From: an uncultured Clostridium sp.
Lineage (GTDB): Bacteria; Bacillota; Clostridia; TANB77; CAG-508
Reading direction: 5' to 3'
Assembly: GCA_947367845.1 (NCBI GenBank)
Contig: CANBES010000003.1
Location: 24,482 to 88,481 of the forward strand
DNA: 64,000 bases
The notes beneath the pieces were generated by a model. That model did no database searches. It saw nothing but the letters and a program-made list of their open reading frames with translations, and had not been told where the DNA came from. Of this stretch, positions 36,659-47,863 are shown one piece after another. Position numbers and translations under genes: made by a program. Numbering within the stretch: the first letter of the stretch is position 1; every line of letters begins with the position of its first letter.

Positions 36659-38788
36659 TTAATTCATTATTTGTACATATGGAGTCGCACTCATATCTTC
36701 TTCTACATTTTGTGTATTCATTCCAAAGTATTCTGACATTATATCTCTTACAACTTCTGCTGTATAGTTTCCGTGTGCACCGTTTTCTACCATAACTACT
36801 ATTGCTATTTCTGGGTTTTCAAATGGTGCAAATCCTACGAACCATGCATTTACTTTGTTTCCTGGTGCTTCTGCTGAACCTGTTTTTCCACCTACACTTA
36901 TATTAAAGTTTCTAAATATTGAGTATGCTGTTCCTGAGCTATCTGATGTAACAGATTTCATACCTTGTAATACTGCATTTAGATAGTTTTGGTTTATATC
37001 TATATCTTCATATTGTTCTTCTTGTATTCCTAATTTTGTATTTACAAATTTGTCTATTTCTTCTCTTGATGCTTCTGTTCCGTCTGCGTTTCTTATTGTT
37101 TTTACTATTGTTGGATATACTCTATGTCCACCATTTGCTAACATACTTATGTATCTTGCCATTTGTAATGGACTGAATTCGTTGTCTCCTTGTCCTATTG
37201 CTGCATTTAAGCTGTCTCCTGGGTTCCAGTTTGGTGAGTCTGTGTGTATTTTTGCTTTTGCTTCTCTGCTTGCTAGTACCCCTGATGTTTCTCCTTGTAA
37301 CTCTATTCCTGTTTTTCCGCCTAATCCAAAGTATTTTGCTACTTGTACTAATTTGTCTATCCCCATTCTATCTGCTGTTTCGTAGAAGAAATAGTTACAT
37401 GATTGCTCTATCGCTTGAGATACGTTTATGTTTCCATGTCCTCTATGGTAATCTGTGTACACCCAACAATTCATTGTTATTCCAACTCTTGCATATTTTG
37501 TATATACACCTGTGTCGTTTATTCTTGTGTTTAAATTTATTACTCCAGATTCTAATCCAGCTATTGCTGTTATCATTTTAAATGTTGAACCTGGTGAGTA
37601 TGAGTTTTGTATTGCTTTATCTACTAGTGGTTTTGCTTCATCATCTCTATATTTTGCCCAGTTTTCTGAGCTTATTCCTCCTACGAAGTCTGCTGGATTA
37701 TAGTCTGGATAACTTGCCATTGCTAGTATTTCTCCATTTTTTACGTTCATTACAACACATGCTCCTGCTTTTGTGTCATGTACTGTTCCAAATCCACCTG
37801 TTGCTATTTTTTGTATGTTATTTCTTAATGCATCTTCTGTGACTTTTTGTAGGTTTGCATCTATTGTTAGCACTACATCTGAACCTGCTATTGCTTCTTC
37901 TGAAACGTATTCTGCTGTTGTGCTTCCGTCAACACTCATATCTATTTGTTTTGTTCCTTTTTTGCCTCTTAGGTATTCTTCAAATACATATTCTATTCCC
38001 GTTTTTCCAATTAAGTCGTTTTGGTCATATGTATTTTTTCTTGTTTCATATTCTTCTGAACTTATCTGCGATGCATATCCTAAAATGTGTGATGCTAGGT
38101 TTTCTGATGTGTAACTTCTTACTGGTTGCACTACTATATTTAACCCTGAGAATTGATTCGAGTTTTCAGTGAATTCTGCTACCGCTTCTCTAGGTATGTT
38201 TTTTGCAATTGTTATTGCTTTTGTGCTACTGTATCCTTTTTGTGATATTTCATATCTTATTGCTATTATTTTTCTTAATTCTTCTACATTGTTTGTGTTT
38301 TTAATTTTATATTTAGTTACAAACTTATTAAATGCTTCTTCTGCTGTTGCACTTGCTTCTAAGTCGTTTGCTTTTTTCCAGTTTGTTAGTGCTTGTTCTG
38401 ATATTTTGAATTCATATGGATTTATATTAATTGGAAATGAGTCCACATATGATACTTCGTATTTTTCTAACACTTGTACCATATTTAGAATATCTCTATT
38501 TAATGTATCGTTGTCTACTTTTGTTTTGTACATTTCAAGTGAAAATCTCATTGATGATGTTACTAGCGGTGCTCCTGTTTTGTCTAGAATTGCTCCTCTT
38601 GCTGCTTCGAGTGTACTTTCTCTTGTTAATCGTGTGTTTGATTGCTCTCTATATTCTGCTCCGTGTACTATTTGAAGTGAAAATAGTTTGACAATCAATA
38701 TAATTCCTACAATATATATTAATACTGTTAGTATGTTAAATCTTAAGTTTACATTGGCTTTTTTTGTACTTTTCATTTTATTTGTCAA
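36659..38788 (-). CDS. mrdA: Penicillin-binding protein 2 (PBP2/MrdA type)
   Basis: A 709-residue class B transpeptidase for side-wall elongation. One membrane helix (about 18-40), a dimerisation domain (VTRESTLEAARGAILDKTG-like region), then the transpeptidase with SPGSTFK (catalytic Ser and Lys), SCN and GKTGSAEAP. Start: TTG at 38788 behind AAGGAGGG. It stands between mreD and minC, so elongation and division-site genes are co-expressed. Confidence 0.94.
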   Translation of the reverse strand: MTNKMKSTKKANVNLRFNILTVLIYIVGIILIVKLFSLQIVHGAEYREQSNTRLTRESTLEAARGAILDKTGAPLVTSSMRFSLEMYKTKVDNDTLNRDILNMVQVLEKYEVSYVDSFPININPYEFKISEQALTNWKKANDLEASATAEEAFNKFVTKYKIKNTNNVEELRKIIAIRYEISQKGYSSTKAITIAKNIPREAVAEFTENSNQFSGLNIVVQPVRSYTSENLASHILGYASQISSEEYETRKNTYDQNDLIGKTGIEYVFEEYLRGKKGTKQIDMSVDGSTTAEYVSEEAIAGSDVVLTIDANLQKVTEDALRNNIQKIATGGFGTVHDTKAGACVVMNVKNGEILAMASYPDYNPADFVGGISSENWAKYRDDEAKPLVDKAIQNSYSPGSTFKMITAIAGLESGVINLNTRINDTGVYTKYARVGITMNCWVYTDYHRGHGNINVSQAIEQSCNYFFYETADRMGIDKLVQVAKYFGLGGKTGIELQGETSGVLASREAKAKIHTDSPNWNPGDSLNAAIGQGDNEFSPLQMARYISMLANGGHRVYPTIVKTIRNADGTEASREEIDKFVNTKLGIQEEQYEDIDINQNYLNAVLQGMKSVTSDSSGTAYSIFRNFNISVGGKTGSAEAPGNKVNAWFVGFAPFENPEIAIVVMVENGAHGNYTAEVVRDIMSEYFGMNTQNVEEDMSATPYVQIMN

Positions 38789-38806
38789 ACTTCTTCCCTC
38801 CTTATT

Positions 38807-39340
38807 TTAGAAATATCTTGTTAGTATTTTGTTTCCTTTGTATTCATTTTCAATATAGTATCCAGCTTTTTGAATTAGTGGATATAGTATTATTGTTAAT
38901 ATTACATTAAATGCCATTTCTATTGCTAAAATTATTGCAAAGTTTACTATTTCTACTTGACTTCCTATAAATATATATTTTAATATCCAGTTTAGTATTT
39001 CATATATCGCTGTTGCTCCTACCGACATAACCATTATCGTCATTCTACTGTCTTTTGAAAAGTTCTTATCAAAAACTCCTGCAAGAAATCCAATTAAGCC
39101 TAGGGATACTGCATATATTCCAACTTGTTTTCCTAGTAATAAATCTAATATTATTCCTATCCCTATTCCATATGCTGTTCCCATTGTTTGGCTTGCAAAC
39201 AGTCCTACAAATAATACTAAGATTATATATAGGTTTGGCATTACTCCTGAAATGTTGAACCAACTAAAAAAGTTTGATTGTAGATAGTATATAATTAGTG
39301 CTGTTATTATTAATGCTATGTTTATTATTAGCTTTTTCAA
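38807..39340 (-). CDS. mreD: Rod shape-determining protein MreD
   Basis: A 177-residue integral membrane protein with about five helices, a member of the elongasome between mreC and PBP2. The sequence is variable in this family, and the call rests on size, hydrophobicity, the GKQVGIYAVSLGLIGFLAG region and gene order. The frame is open 13 codons further up but that part comes from the adjoining repeat; the TTG at 39340 with GAGGTG six bases upstream is the likely start. Confidence 0.88.
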   Translation of the reverse strand: MKKLIINIALIITALIIYYLQSNFFSWFNISGVMPNLYIILVLFVGLFASQTMGTAYGIGIGIILDLLLGKQVGIYAVSLGLIGFLAGVFDKNFSKDSRMTIMVMSVGATAIYEILNWILKYIFIGSQVEIVNFAIILAIEMAFNVILTIILYPLIQKAGYYIENEYKGNKILTRYF

Positions 39341-39360
39341 TTTGTTCACCTCTATCCAAT

Positions 39361-39432
39361 GTTTTTGGGGACGGAGCAAAAATACATCGATTACTTTTTA
39401 TAGTGATGTATTTCTGCTCCGTCCCCAAAAAC
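39361..39432. repeat. Long hairpin between mreC and mreD (R1, GGAGCAAAA form)
   Basis: The two 28-base arms (GTTTTTGGGGACGGAGCAAA at the outer end) pair with a single mismatch around a 16-base loop. This splits the mreBC part from mreD-mrdA-minC and could limit read-through. Confidence 0.85.
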
Positions 39433-39438
39433 ATCACT

Positions 39439-40254
39439 TTATTGATTTTTTATTACTAATACTGTGTCTAGTTTGTCAAAATCTACTGCTGCTTCTACAA
39501 TTGCATATCTGTCTGTTATGTTTTGTGTGTTTGTTACTTTTTTTACAGTTCCTATGTGAATTCCTTTTGGATATATTCCACCTAGTCCTGATGTTTCTAT
39601 GCTGTCTCCTTGAATGATGTTGCTTTCTGTTGGTATATACATTGCTTTTAATGCTGATTTTTCGTCTAGCGTTCCCTTACATACTATACTGTCTTTCGTT
39701 GTGCTCATTGAACAACTTACTGAGCTTGCTGTGTCTATTATTGTTTGTACTTTTGCTGTTGTTTCTGTTACTGATATCACATGTCCTACAAGTCCTTTGT
39801 CTGCTATTACTGTCATGTTTTCTGTTACTCCGTCTTTTTTGCCTATATTGATTACTATTGTTTTTGAGTAGTTGCTTATTTCCTTGTTTATTACGTATCC
39901 GGGAATTGTTTTGTATTCTCCATATTTTTCGCTCAAGTTTAAGTATTCTGTTAGTGTTTCGTTTTGGTTTTTGATGTTTTCTAATTCTCTTAATGATTGT
40001 TCTAGTTCGCTGTTTTTTTGTTTTAGTTTTTCGTTTTCGCTTTTTAGATTGTTTATGTCTGTAAAAAATGTGTTATTTCCACTTAGTTTGTTTTTTAAGT
40101 ATGTTAATCCGTTTTGTATTGGCATTACTAAGTTTGATGCAGCATTTTCAAAAAAGTTGCTATTTTTTTCTCCATTTGAAAATATTACAATTAATATTAA
40201 TAGTACTATTGTTATTACAATTCCTATTATTCCGCCTTTTTTGTTTTTGTACAT
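39439..40254 (-). CDS. mreC: Rod shape-determining protein MreC
   Basis: A 271-residue protein: N-terminal membrane helix (about 8-27), a coiled coil (about 66-100, LKSENEKLKQKNSELEQSL) and a C-terminal beta domain (VIADKGLVGHV, GDSIETSGLGGIYPKGIHIG) typical of MreC. It links MreB to the extracytoplasmic wall synthases. Start ATG with AAGGAG upstream. Confidence 0.94.
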   Translation of the reverse strand: MYKNKKGGIIGIVITIVLLILIVIFSNGEKNSNFFENAASNLVMPIQNGLTYLKNKLSGNNTFFTDINNLKSENEKLKQKNSELEQSLRELENIKNQNETLTEYLNLSEKYGEYKTIPGYVINKEISNYSKTIVINIGKKDGVTENMTVIADKGLVGHVISVTETTAKVQTIIDTASSVSCSMSTTKDSIVCKGTLDEKSALKAMYIPTESNIIQGDSIETSGLGGIYPKGIHIGTVKKVTNTQNITDRYAIVEAAVDFDKLDTVLVIKNQ

Positions 40255-40294
40255 TTTCTACTCCTTCTTTTCTTTATTTTCACGTTTTACCAGT

Positions 40295-42061
<1,767 letters not shown>

Positions 42062-42148
42062 AGGCAATTTCTCCTGTTCTTTATTTTAATGTTTTGCCCC
42101 TATTTTTATATGGATATTGCTACTTTAATTTGCAAATATCACTTTGTT

Positions 42149-42406
42149 TTATATTTTTTTGTATATGAATATTGCTAATACCATTCCTATTATGCTTGAT
42201 ACACTTATTTTAAACATAAGTGCAAAAGTTATTTGCATTATACTTAAGTCTAATGTTACCGGACTTTGTAGTCCAAAACTTTGGCTATATGATAACCACC
42301 ATAACCATGGTACTCTTGCTGCTAACTCTCCAAGTAATCCTCCTACTACTAGTCCTGATAAAATGAATATTAATAAAATCCATATGTTTTTTTCTTTTGT
42401 TGCCAT
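42149..42406 (-). CDS. DUF4321 membrane protein
   Basis: An 85-residue protein with two membrane helices (about 9-30 and 60-82) separated by a loop with VPWLWWLSYSQSFGL. It fits the small DUF4321 family found beside radC/mreB in Clostridia; function unknown. AGGAGG precedes the ATG. Confidence 0.75.
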   Translation of the reverse strand: MATKEKNIWILLIFILSGLVVGGLLGELAARVPWLWWLSYSQSFGLQSPVTLDLSIMQITFALMFKISVSSIIGMVLAIFIYKKI

Positions 42407-42596
42407 CTCTATTTCTCCTCCTAAAAGTTCAATTTTTCCTTACGGCTATTTATTTTTACCACGTTCCTATTATATATTGTATTAGCAAATATTTCAAGTC
42501 TATTTGGATATTTTATTACCAAATTTTGTGGATTTAAATATAATGATAATGGTAGTATAATATAATTAATAAGTGTTTTAAGGAGGCCATATATTT

Positions 42597-43211
42597 ATGA
42601 AAATAGAAAAACTAACAGAAAATAAAATTCGAGTACTTATTAATCCCTCCGACTTCGATATAGAAAATCTATCTCCTATGTCTTTTATTGATAAAGCTTT
42701 GGAAAGCAATTTTTTGCTAGCTGATATTTTGAAAAAGGCAGAGTGTGAAGTTGGGTTTAATACTGATGGTTGCAAGTTGTTGGTTGAATCTTTCTCTTCT
42801 TCTGAGAATATTTTGGTTTTTACTATTACTAAATATTCACCAAAAGTGCAAAAAAAGAAAATAACTGCAAAGAAAAAATATAGTGTTTGTGAAAATTCAA
42901 ATTTCGTATTTAAATTTGATGATTTCGAAGATTTTTGTTTGTTATGTGAACGAATAAATCAGGTTAATACTTTCGATATGAAGAATTTTTCTAAGAAACT
43001 TTCTTTATATTTTTATGATAATACATATTTTTTACTTGTTAAAGATATTGATGCTTGTTGTAACTCTGCAAGAACTTTTATCTGCTTACTTAATGAGTTT
43101 GCTACCTCTTTACCTTTGACTTTCGGGCTTGAAAGCAAGTTGTTGGAACATGGCAAAGTCATTATGAAAAATAATGCTATTTTGACTGGAATAAAGCATT
43201 TTGTCCATTAG
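42597..43211 (+). CDS. MecA-like adaptor protein
   Basis: A 204-residue protein resembling the MecA/YpbH family, which in other Firmicutes feeds substrates to ClpC. The N-terminal MKIEKLTENKIRVLINPSDF matches, and the C-terminal domain (about 100-204) has the expected size and hydrophobic pattern; the linker is Lys-rich. AAGGAGG lies ten bases before the ATG and TATAAT boxes about 40 bases upstream. Similarity is modest. Confidence 0.72.
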   Translation: MKIEKLTENKIRVLINPSDFDIENLSPMSFIDKALESNFLLADILKKAECEVGFNTDGCKLLVESFSSSENILVFTITKYSPKVQKKKITAKKKYSVCENSNFVFKFDDFEDFCLLCERINQVNTFDMKNFSKKLSLYFYDNTYFLLVKDIDACCNSARTFICLLNEFATSLPLTFGLESKLLEHGKVIMKNNAILTGIKHFVH

Positions 43212-43235
43212 GGACCATTGGGGACCGTTTCCAAA

Positions 43236-43265
43236 AAAACCTAAACTGCAATGAGTTTAGGTTTT
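43236..43265. terminator. Bidirectional terminator between mecA-like and M23 genes
   Basis: The arms AAAACCTAAACT and AGTTTAGGTTTT form a perfect 12-bp stem, with T-runs on both sides. A fragment of the R1 family (GGGGACCGTTTCC) lies just before it. Confidence 0.85.
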
Positions 43266-43269
43266 TATT

Positions 43270-44280
43270 TTAATATACGTAATTTTGTGGGTTGTATGCA
43301 ACTCCATTAACTCTTACTTCCAAGTGTAAGTGTGGTCCTGTTGAGTTTCCCGTAGACCCAACTGTTGCTATGGTTTGTCCTTGTGATACTTGTTGCCCTG
43401 CTGTTACGTTTAATGTATAGCAATGTGCATAGTATGTTTGAACTCCGTTTCCGTGTGATAATACTACCATATTTCCATATCCGTGTGAATCTCTTCCTGA
43501 AGATACTACTGTTCCGCTGGCTGCTGCTTTTATTGGCGTTCCTTGTGCCGCTGATATGTCTAACCCTGTGTGTGCTGAACTTCTTACTTTACTTATTGAG
43601 CCAAATCTTGATGTTATTATTCCTGATATAGGTCTAATTAGGCTTATTCCTATATTTGCGCTTCCTCCTGACATTGACCTTGTTACATTCACATTTCCAA
43701 TAGATTTATATGTATTTGTTTTTTTGGCTACTGTAACAACTTTTGGTTTTTCCACATATAGTTTTGATACTGCTTCTTCGCTTGATACTATTGAAGCCAT
43801 TTCTGTTTCGTATTTTTCCAAGATTGATATATCATTAATGTTGTTGCTTTCTTTTTCTTTTAGTTGATTTACCACTTTTTCTGCTTCTTCGAAGTTAGAA
43901 ACATATAGTTTTTCTTCTCCTTTTTCAGCTATTGCGTAATATCTATAATACGCTATTCCTTCTTCTTTAACTTTCCCTAGTATTTCGTCATCATTTGTTA
44001 CTATGTCTTTTTTCAATAAACACAATTTATATTCTGGAAGTTCATTTACTTGCACAAATGCAACGTTTTCTTCTCCTTCTCCATTTTCAACATAATTGTT
44101 TATTGTGTGTTGTAAAGTAGATTTATTTTCTGTGTATCCAATCTGTTCTTCCCCTAACCATACACTGTATGTTGGCTTATATAAAAATGCTATTGTTCCT
44201 ACAATTAGGAATGCTGCAATTACAAATAATACTGTGAATTTTATACCTCGTCTTGTATGTACTAATATTTTTTTTAACAT
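43270..44280 (-). CDS. M23 family metallopeptidase, membrane-anchored
   Basis: A 336-residue wall hydrolase: N-terminal membrane helix (about 14-33), an extracytoplasmic region with coiled segments, and a C-terminal LytM/M23 domain with HTGLDI (zinc His and Asp), SHGNG and HLHLEV. This cleaves peptide cross-links in peptidoglycan. Active-site residues are intact. It could be a sporulation (SpoIIQ-like) or vegetative hydrolase; context does not decide. Confidence 0.87.
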   Translation of the reverse strand: MLKKILVHTRRGIKFTVLFVIAAFLIVGTIAFLYKPTYSVWLGEEQIGYTENKSTLQHTINNYVENGEGEENVAFVQVNELPEYKLCLLKKDIVTNDDEILGKVKEEGIAYYRYYAIAEKGEEKLYVSNFEEAEKVVNQLKEKESNNINDISILEKYETEMASIVSSEEAVSKLYVEKPKVVTVAKKTNTYKSIGNVNVTRSMSGGSANIGISLIRPISGIITSRFGSISKVRSSAHTGLDISAAQGTPIKAAASGTVVSSGRDSHGYGNMVVLSHGNGVQTYYAHCYTLNVTAGQQVSQGQTIATVGSTGNSTGPHLHLEVRVNGVAYNPQNYVY

Positions 44281-44443
44281 ACTTACTTTATCTCCTTTGT
44301 ATTTTTTGTTTTATATTTCTTTTGTAATAATATTGTAATATTTCGTTTTTTGCAACAATATCACTTGTTTGTATTTTATAGTTTTTGTGCATTTTATTGT
44401 TATTTACTCGTTTTTTCTCCTTTTATCTCCGTTTTTCATTTTT

Positions 44444-44510
44444 AAAACTTTTTGGGACAGACCAAAAAAGTTTTGAAAAAAGACGTTTTGGGGCTGTCCC
44501 AAAACGTCCA
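44444..44510 (-). terminator. R2 repeat pair, terminator of the coat genes
   Basis: Two hairpins: AAAACTTTTTGGGACAGACC with its arm, and GACGTTTTGGGGCTGTCCC with CCAAAACGTC. On the minus strand the second stem precedes a T-run, right after the coat gene stop. It shares the TTTTTGGGACAG core with repeats at 10.05, 26.8 and 47.0 kb. Positions 44281-44443 are AT-rich with nothing else seen. Confidence 0.7.
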
Positions 44511-44756
44511 TTAGTTTGACATTTCTGTTTTTACTGTGTTTACTTCTGTTACAGTAGCTTTTTGTGCTGGTACATAGTAACCTTTTGATTGTGCTATTTT
44601 AAATAGTTCGTATTGAAAACTTTCGTCATTATTTCTTATTTGTTGAAATGTTTGTCTTAGTTGCATGTTTTCCGATTCTGATATAGCTGTTTGATATGCT
44701 AATAAATCTGATTTTACTCCAGCTAAAATGTCGTTTACCATTATTTTTTCGTCCAT
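44511..44756 (-). CDS. CotF family spore coat protein
   Basis: An 81-residue helical protein of the CotF type (DEKIMVNDILAGVKSDLLAY, then EYELF-like helix with QYELFKIAQSKGYY). CotF-type proteins are part of the spore coat, probably made late in the mother cell. Start has GGAGG upstream, and it lies 16 bases after the partner gene. Confidence 0.8.
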   Translation of the reverse strand: MDEKIMVNDILAGVKSDLLAYQTAISESENMQLRQTFQQIRNNDESFQYELFKIAQSKGYYVPAQKATVTEVNTVKTEMSN

Positions 44757-44772
44757 TTTTATTTCCTCCTTT

Positions 44773-44961
44773 TTAATTATTTAGAAAGCTCATTAATTTT
44801 TGTTTTGTGTTTAATGCGTCTTGCGCTGATTTTGCAAATACTTGCTTTATTTGTGGGTCTACTGCTTGTGAAGAATAAGTATTTAGTTTTTGATATGCTG
44901 TTTCGTGTGCTCCTATTAGGTGTCTTAAGTGTTGTAATTCCATTTGATTTAAGTCTGCCAT
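44773..44961 (-). CDS. Small CotF-like spore coat protein
   Basis: A 62-residue helical protein (MADLNQMELQHLRHLIGAHE) resembling the N-terminal half of ferritin-like CotF proteins; pairs with the next gene. The ATG at 44961 is chosen, with AAAGGA nine bases upstream; the frame opens three codons earlier. Confidence 0.78.
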   Translation of the reverse strand: MADLNQMELQHLRHLIGAHETAYQKLNTYSSQAVDPQIKQVFAKSAQDALNTKQKLMSFLNN

Positions 44962-45211
44962 TTTTATCATTCCTTTCTTTTTTCATTCTCTTCTATTGTT
45001 TGCTTTTTTTCTTTTTTTATTCAAATTTTCTAATAAACTTTAAGTTTGTCAAAGTGTAGTGTGCAAACTCTACGTCAGCAATTATATTTTTGTAACTTTT
45101 TGTTGCATTTTCAATTTTTCTGTGATACTATATTTTCAAATTATTTTTTATTATTTATTTCTTAATAATTTTTATCTTATTTATCCCAATTTACAAAATA
45201 ATACAAGGAGA

Positions 45212-46030
45212 GTGATACATATAGAACTTTTAAGTCTAAAAAACGATTATACTTTTAAAAGAATTTTTGGCTATCACGGAAATGAAGCAATAACAATAGA
45301 TTTATTGAATTCTATTTTAAAAGATAAAGTTTCAAAAATAAATTTGAACTGTGAAAAAATTCTTGAAAAAGATTTATATGACGATAAGATTGGCATATTA
45401 GATATTCGCGCCACTATAAATGATAATATTGATTGCGATATCGAAATGCAGGTCGTTGATAAAGATAATATTGAAAAAAGATTACTTTTTTATTTAAGCA
45501 AAATGTATGTAGGAAATTTAACTCAAGGTACTGATTATTCTAAGCTTAAAAAATGTATAGCTATTTTATTCACTGATTTTAATCTATCAAATTTATCTCA
45601 TATTCCTAAATATTTAACCAAATGGAACTTCAGAGAAGAAGTTTATAGTAAAATTATATTGACAGATGCCATAGAAATTTATATAATTGAAATGCCTAAG
45701 GTAGAACAATACAGCAAAAACTCACAATTAGATACTTGGGTGAAATTTATAACTAGGTCAGGAGAAATTGATATGGAAAATTCTAATGAAGCTATGAAAA
45801 AAGCAAAAGAAGTATTGGAAGAGATTAGTCAAGATGAACACGAAAGATATTTAGCCGATTTGAGGCAAAAACATATTTTAGATCAAAATGCTATTGAAGA
45901 AGCTGGTTTTGATAAAGGATTGGAACAAGCTACTAAACAAATTGCTAAAAATCTAAAAGAAAAAAATATTGATATCCATATAATATCAGAAACTACTAGT
46001 TTAACAGAAGAAGAAATAGAAAAACTATAA
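45212..46030 (+). CDS. Rpn family PD-(D/E)XK nuclease-like protein
   Basis: About 270 residues of the Rpn/YhgA-like (recombination-promoting nuclease, transposase_31) family: LLSLKNDYTFKRIFGYHGNE, then the core LDIRATINDNIDCDIEMQV with Asp and the acidic ExQ pair. The C-terminus is helical and charged. The start is unclear: AAGGAG (45205-45210) is only one base from a GTG (45212), while ATA codons at 45215 and 45221 have better spacing. Upstream 44990-45200 is AT-rich with nothing else recognised. Confidence 0.82.
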   Translation: MIHIELLSLKNDYTFKRIFGYHGNEAITIDLLNSILKDKVSKINLNCEKILEKDLYDDKIGILDIRATINDNIDCDIEMQVVDKDNIEKRLLFYLSKMYVGNLTQGTDYSKLKKCIAILFTDFNLSNLSHIPKYLTKWNFREEVYSKIILTDAIEIYIIEMPKVEQYSKNSQLDTWVKFITRSGEIDMENSNEAMKKAKEVLEEISQDEHERYLADLRQKHILDQNAIEEAGFDKGLEQATKQIAKNLKEKNIDIHIISETTSLTEEEIEKL

Positions 46031-46070
46031 TTTAAAATTTATATCAAGAAATAAATACAAAAATAACTAA

Positions 46071-46107
46071 TACACCATCTTTGTATAATATCGATGGTGT
46101 ATTTTTT
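46071..46107 (+). terminator. Terminator of the Rpn-family gene
   Basis: The stem TACACCATC/GATGGTGTA followed by a T-run; the T-run overlaps the whiA stop region. Confidence 0.8.
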
Positions 46108-46972
46108 ATCCATTAGCTATCTCCATTATTTTTTTCAAACGATAATTCACACCAGATTTTCCAACTGGTCGTTGTAGTAATTTCCCCAAGTCTACAAGTG
46201 ACATATTGGGATTTTCTAGTCTTAGCATCGCTATCTCTTTTAAGTTATCATCCAACTTATTGAACTTACCTGATTGTTGCAATTTTCTTATTGCTGCAAT
46301 CTGTTCAACAGAAGCATTTATCGTTTTATTCAGATTCGCCGCTTCGCAATTTACTAATCTGTTTACTTTTCCACGCATTTCTTTTTGAATTCTAATATCT
46401 TCAAAATTCATTACAGCTTTATTTGCTCCTATTAAAGCCAAAAACCTAGAAATTTCTTCCCCTTCTTTTATATAGACTGAATATTTACTTTTTGTTATCA
46501 TTTTTTTAACATTGACACCTAATCTTTTTAAAAGCTCTGCTACTTTTTCTAAATATGTTTCATCTTTTAGAACTATCTCTAAATGATATTTATTCTCTGG
46601 GTTGTTGATTGAACCAGAACCTAAAAATAATCCTCTTACAACTGCTCTTAAATATTCTTCTTTGCTCTCATTTATTATTTCATTCAGATTTTCTTCATAT
46701 GGTAGTTTTCCTTCCATATCTTTAGCTTTCAATTTTATTACAAAGTTTTTTCCACTCATTTCTATATTGTGATTAATATTTAAATTGGCAAGCAATTTTG
46801 AAAATCTATTTATATTATAATCACTTTCAGTTGTAAATTTAATTGTATTTTTCGTCGATTCATCAATATTTCCTGAATTTAGATATCCCATTAATTCATA
46901 TTTTACCATTTCTTTATTTGCTAAATTACTTGTTTTATTCAATTCTTGTTTTATTTCTGAAGAAAAAGACAT
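46106..46972 (-). CDS. whiA: WhiA DNA-binding protein (LAGLIDADG-like)
   Basis: A 288-residue protein: N-terminal LAGLIDADG-like fold (FSSEIKQELNK, LRAVVRGLFLGSGSINNP) and a C-terminal helix-turn-helix (AMLRLENPNMSLVDLGKLL, GVNYRLKKI). In Gram-positives WhiA binds DNA and affects division and sporulation. The start at 46972 has GGGGGAAG before it; the frame is open 16 codons further, but this part translates the R2 repeat. Confidence 0.94.
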   Translation of the reverse strand: MSFSSEIKQELNKTSNLANKEMVKYELMGYLNSGNIDESTKNTIKFTTESDYNINRFSKLLANLNINHNIEMSGKNFVIKLKAKDMEGKLPYEENLNEIINESKEEYLRAVVRGLFLGSGSINNPENKYHLEIVLKDETYLEKVAELLKRLGVNVKKMITKSKYSVYIKEGEEISRFLALIGANKAVMNFEDIRIQKEMRGKVNRLVNCEAANLNKTINASVEQIAAIRKLQQSGKFNKLDDNLKEIAMLRLENPNMSLVDLGKLLQRPVGKSGVNYRLKKIMEIANG

Positions 46973-46990
46973 CTTACTTCCCCCTTTTTT

Positions 46991-47016
46991 AACTTTTTGG
47001 CCTGTCCCAAAAAGTT
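46991..47016. repeat. R2 repeat between prmC and whiA
   Basis: AACTTTTTGGCCTGTCCC followed by AAAAAGTT, a palindrome inserted immediately after the prmC stop. It adds a spurious 16-codon extension to the whiA frame. Confidence 0.7.
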
Positions 47017-47863
47017 TCATGATAGCTTTGCTACAATAATTCTATCATTGTCATATAAATCTTTTTTACAATATGTATCAACATATTTTTTCTCGTTTTC
47101 TATTAATTCTATTACATCTTGCTTTTGGTCATATCCTATCTCTAAACATAAATATCCACCAAATTTAAGATATTCGTCACTATTATGTATTATTTTTCTA
47201 TAAAAGTCTAGTCCATCATATCCACCATCTAAAGCTATCTCTGGCTCTTTTTGTACTTCGTTATCTAGTGTTTTTATAATTTCCTTTTTTATGTAAGGTG
47301 GATTGGATACTATTATGTCATATTTTTCTTTTGCTAGGTTTTGGAATAGATTAGATTCTACAAATGTAATTTGATTTTCTACGTCGTTTTTCTTTGCATT
47401 TGTTTTAGCTACATTTAGTGCTTTTTTACTGATGTCTACTGCTGTTATTTTACTGTTTTCTATGTATTTTGCAAGTGATATTGCTATTGCTCCACTTCCT
47501 GTACATAGGTCTAGTATTTTTTTTGCATTTATTTTCTTCGCAATTTTAATTACTTCTTCTACTAGAATTTCTGTATCAGGTCTTGGAATTAAAACATCGT
47601 TATTTACATAGAAATTCATTTTCATAAATTCTTGGGAGTGTGTTATATGTTGAATTGGAATTCCTTTTGTTAGTTTCTTTATTGCCTTAAAATAATCTAC
47701 TTCTTGTCTTAATGTTAATTGTTGATTATCATATACAATTAGATATTGTCTTGGTTTGTCTAATATATATTGCATTAACAATCTTGATTTTAGATTTGGT
47801 TCACTTATTCCATTATTTTTTAAGTCAATCATTCCGCTTTCTTAAAACTTCTTTTATAGTCAT
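47017..47863 (-). CDS. prmC: Peptide chain release factor methyltransferase PrmC, needs one +1 shift
   Basis: PrmC methylates the Gln of the GGQ motif of release factors with S-adenosylmethionine. Catalytic domain: LDLCTGSGAIAIS (SAM site) and VSNPPYIKKE (NPPY motif). The ATG at 47863 (GGGGGA upstream) gives MTIKEVLRK, then CGG at 47834-47836, and a frame-0 stop two codons later. A +1 shift continues as GMIDLKNNGISEPNLKSRLL, so the joined N-terminus (MTIKEVLRKG...) is the normal PrmC N-domain; total 281 residues. The ATG used if one ignores recoding (47832) would lack the first helix and any ribosome site. A termination-related gene that itself needs recoding is notable. Confidence 0.9.
47833..47836 (-). 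other. +1 recoding site CGGA (prmC)
   Basis: Frame 0 reads AGA AAG CGG AAT GAT TGA. Skipping the C gives AAG GGA ATG ATT GAC TTA AAA and joins the catalytic frame. Confidence 0.87.

Noticed and set aside
42149..42406. CCGG at 42261 as another recoding site in the DUF4321 gene
   Set aside because: In the gene frame it reads AGT CCG GTA (Ser-Pro-Val); no CGG codon and no frame break.
46973..47020. N-terminal extension of whiA
   Set aside because: It translates the R2 repeat; a ribosome site precedes the ATG at 46972.
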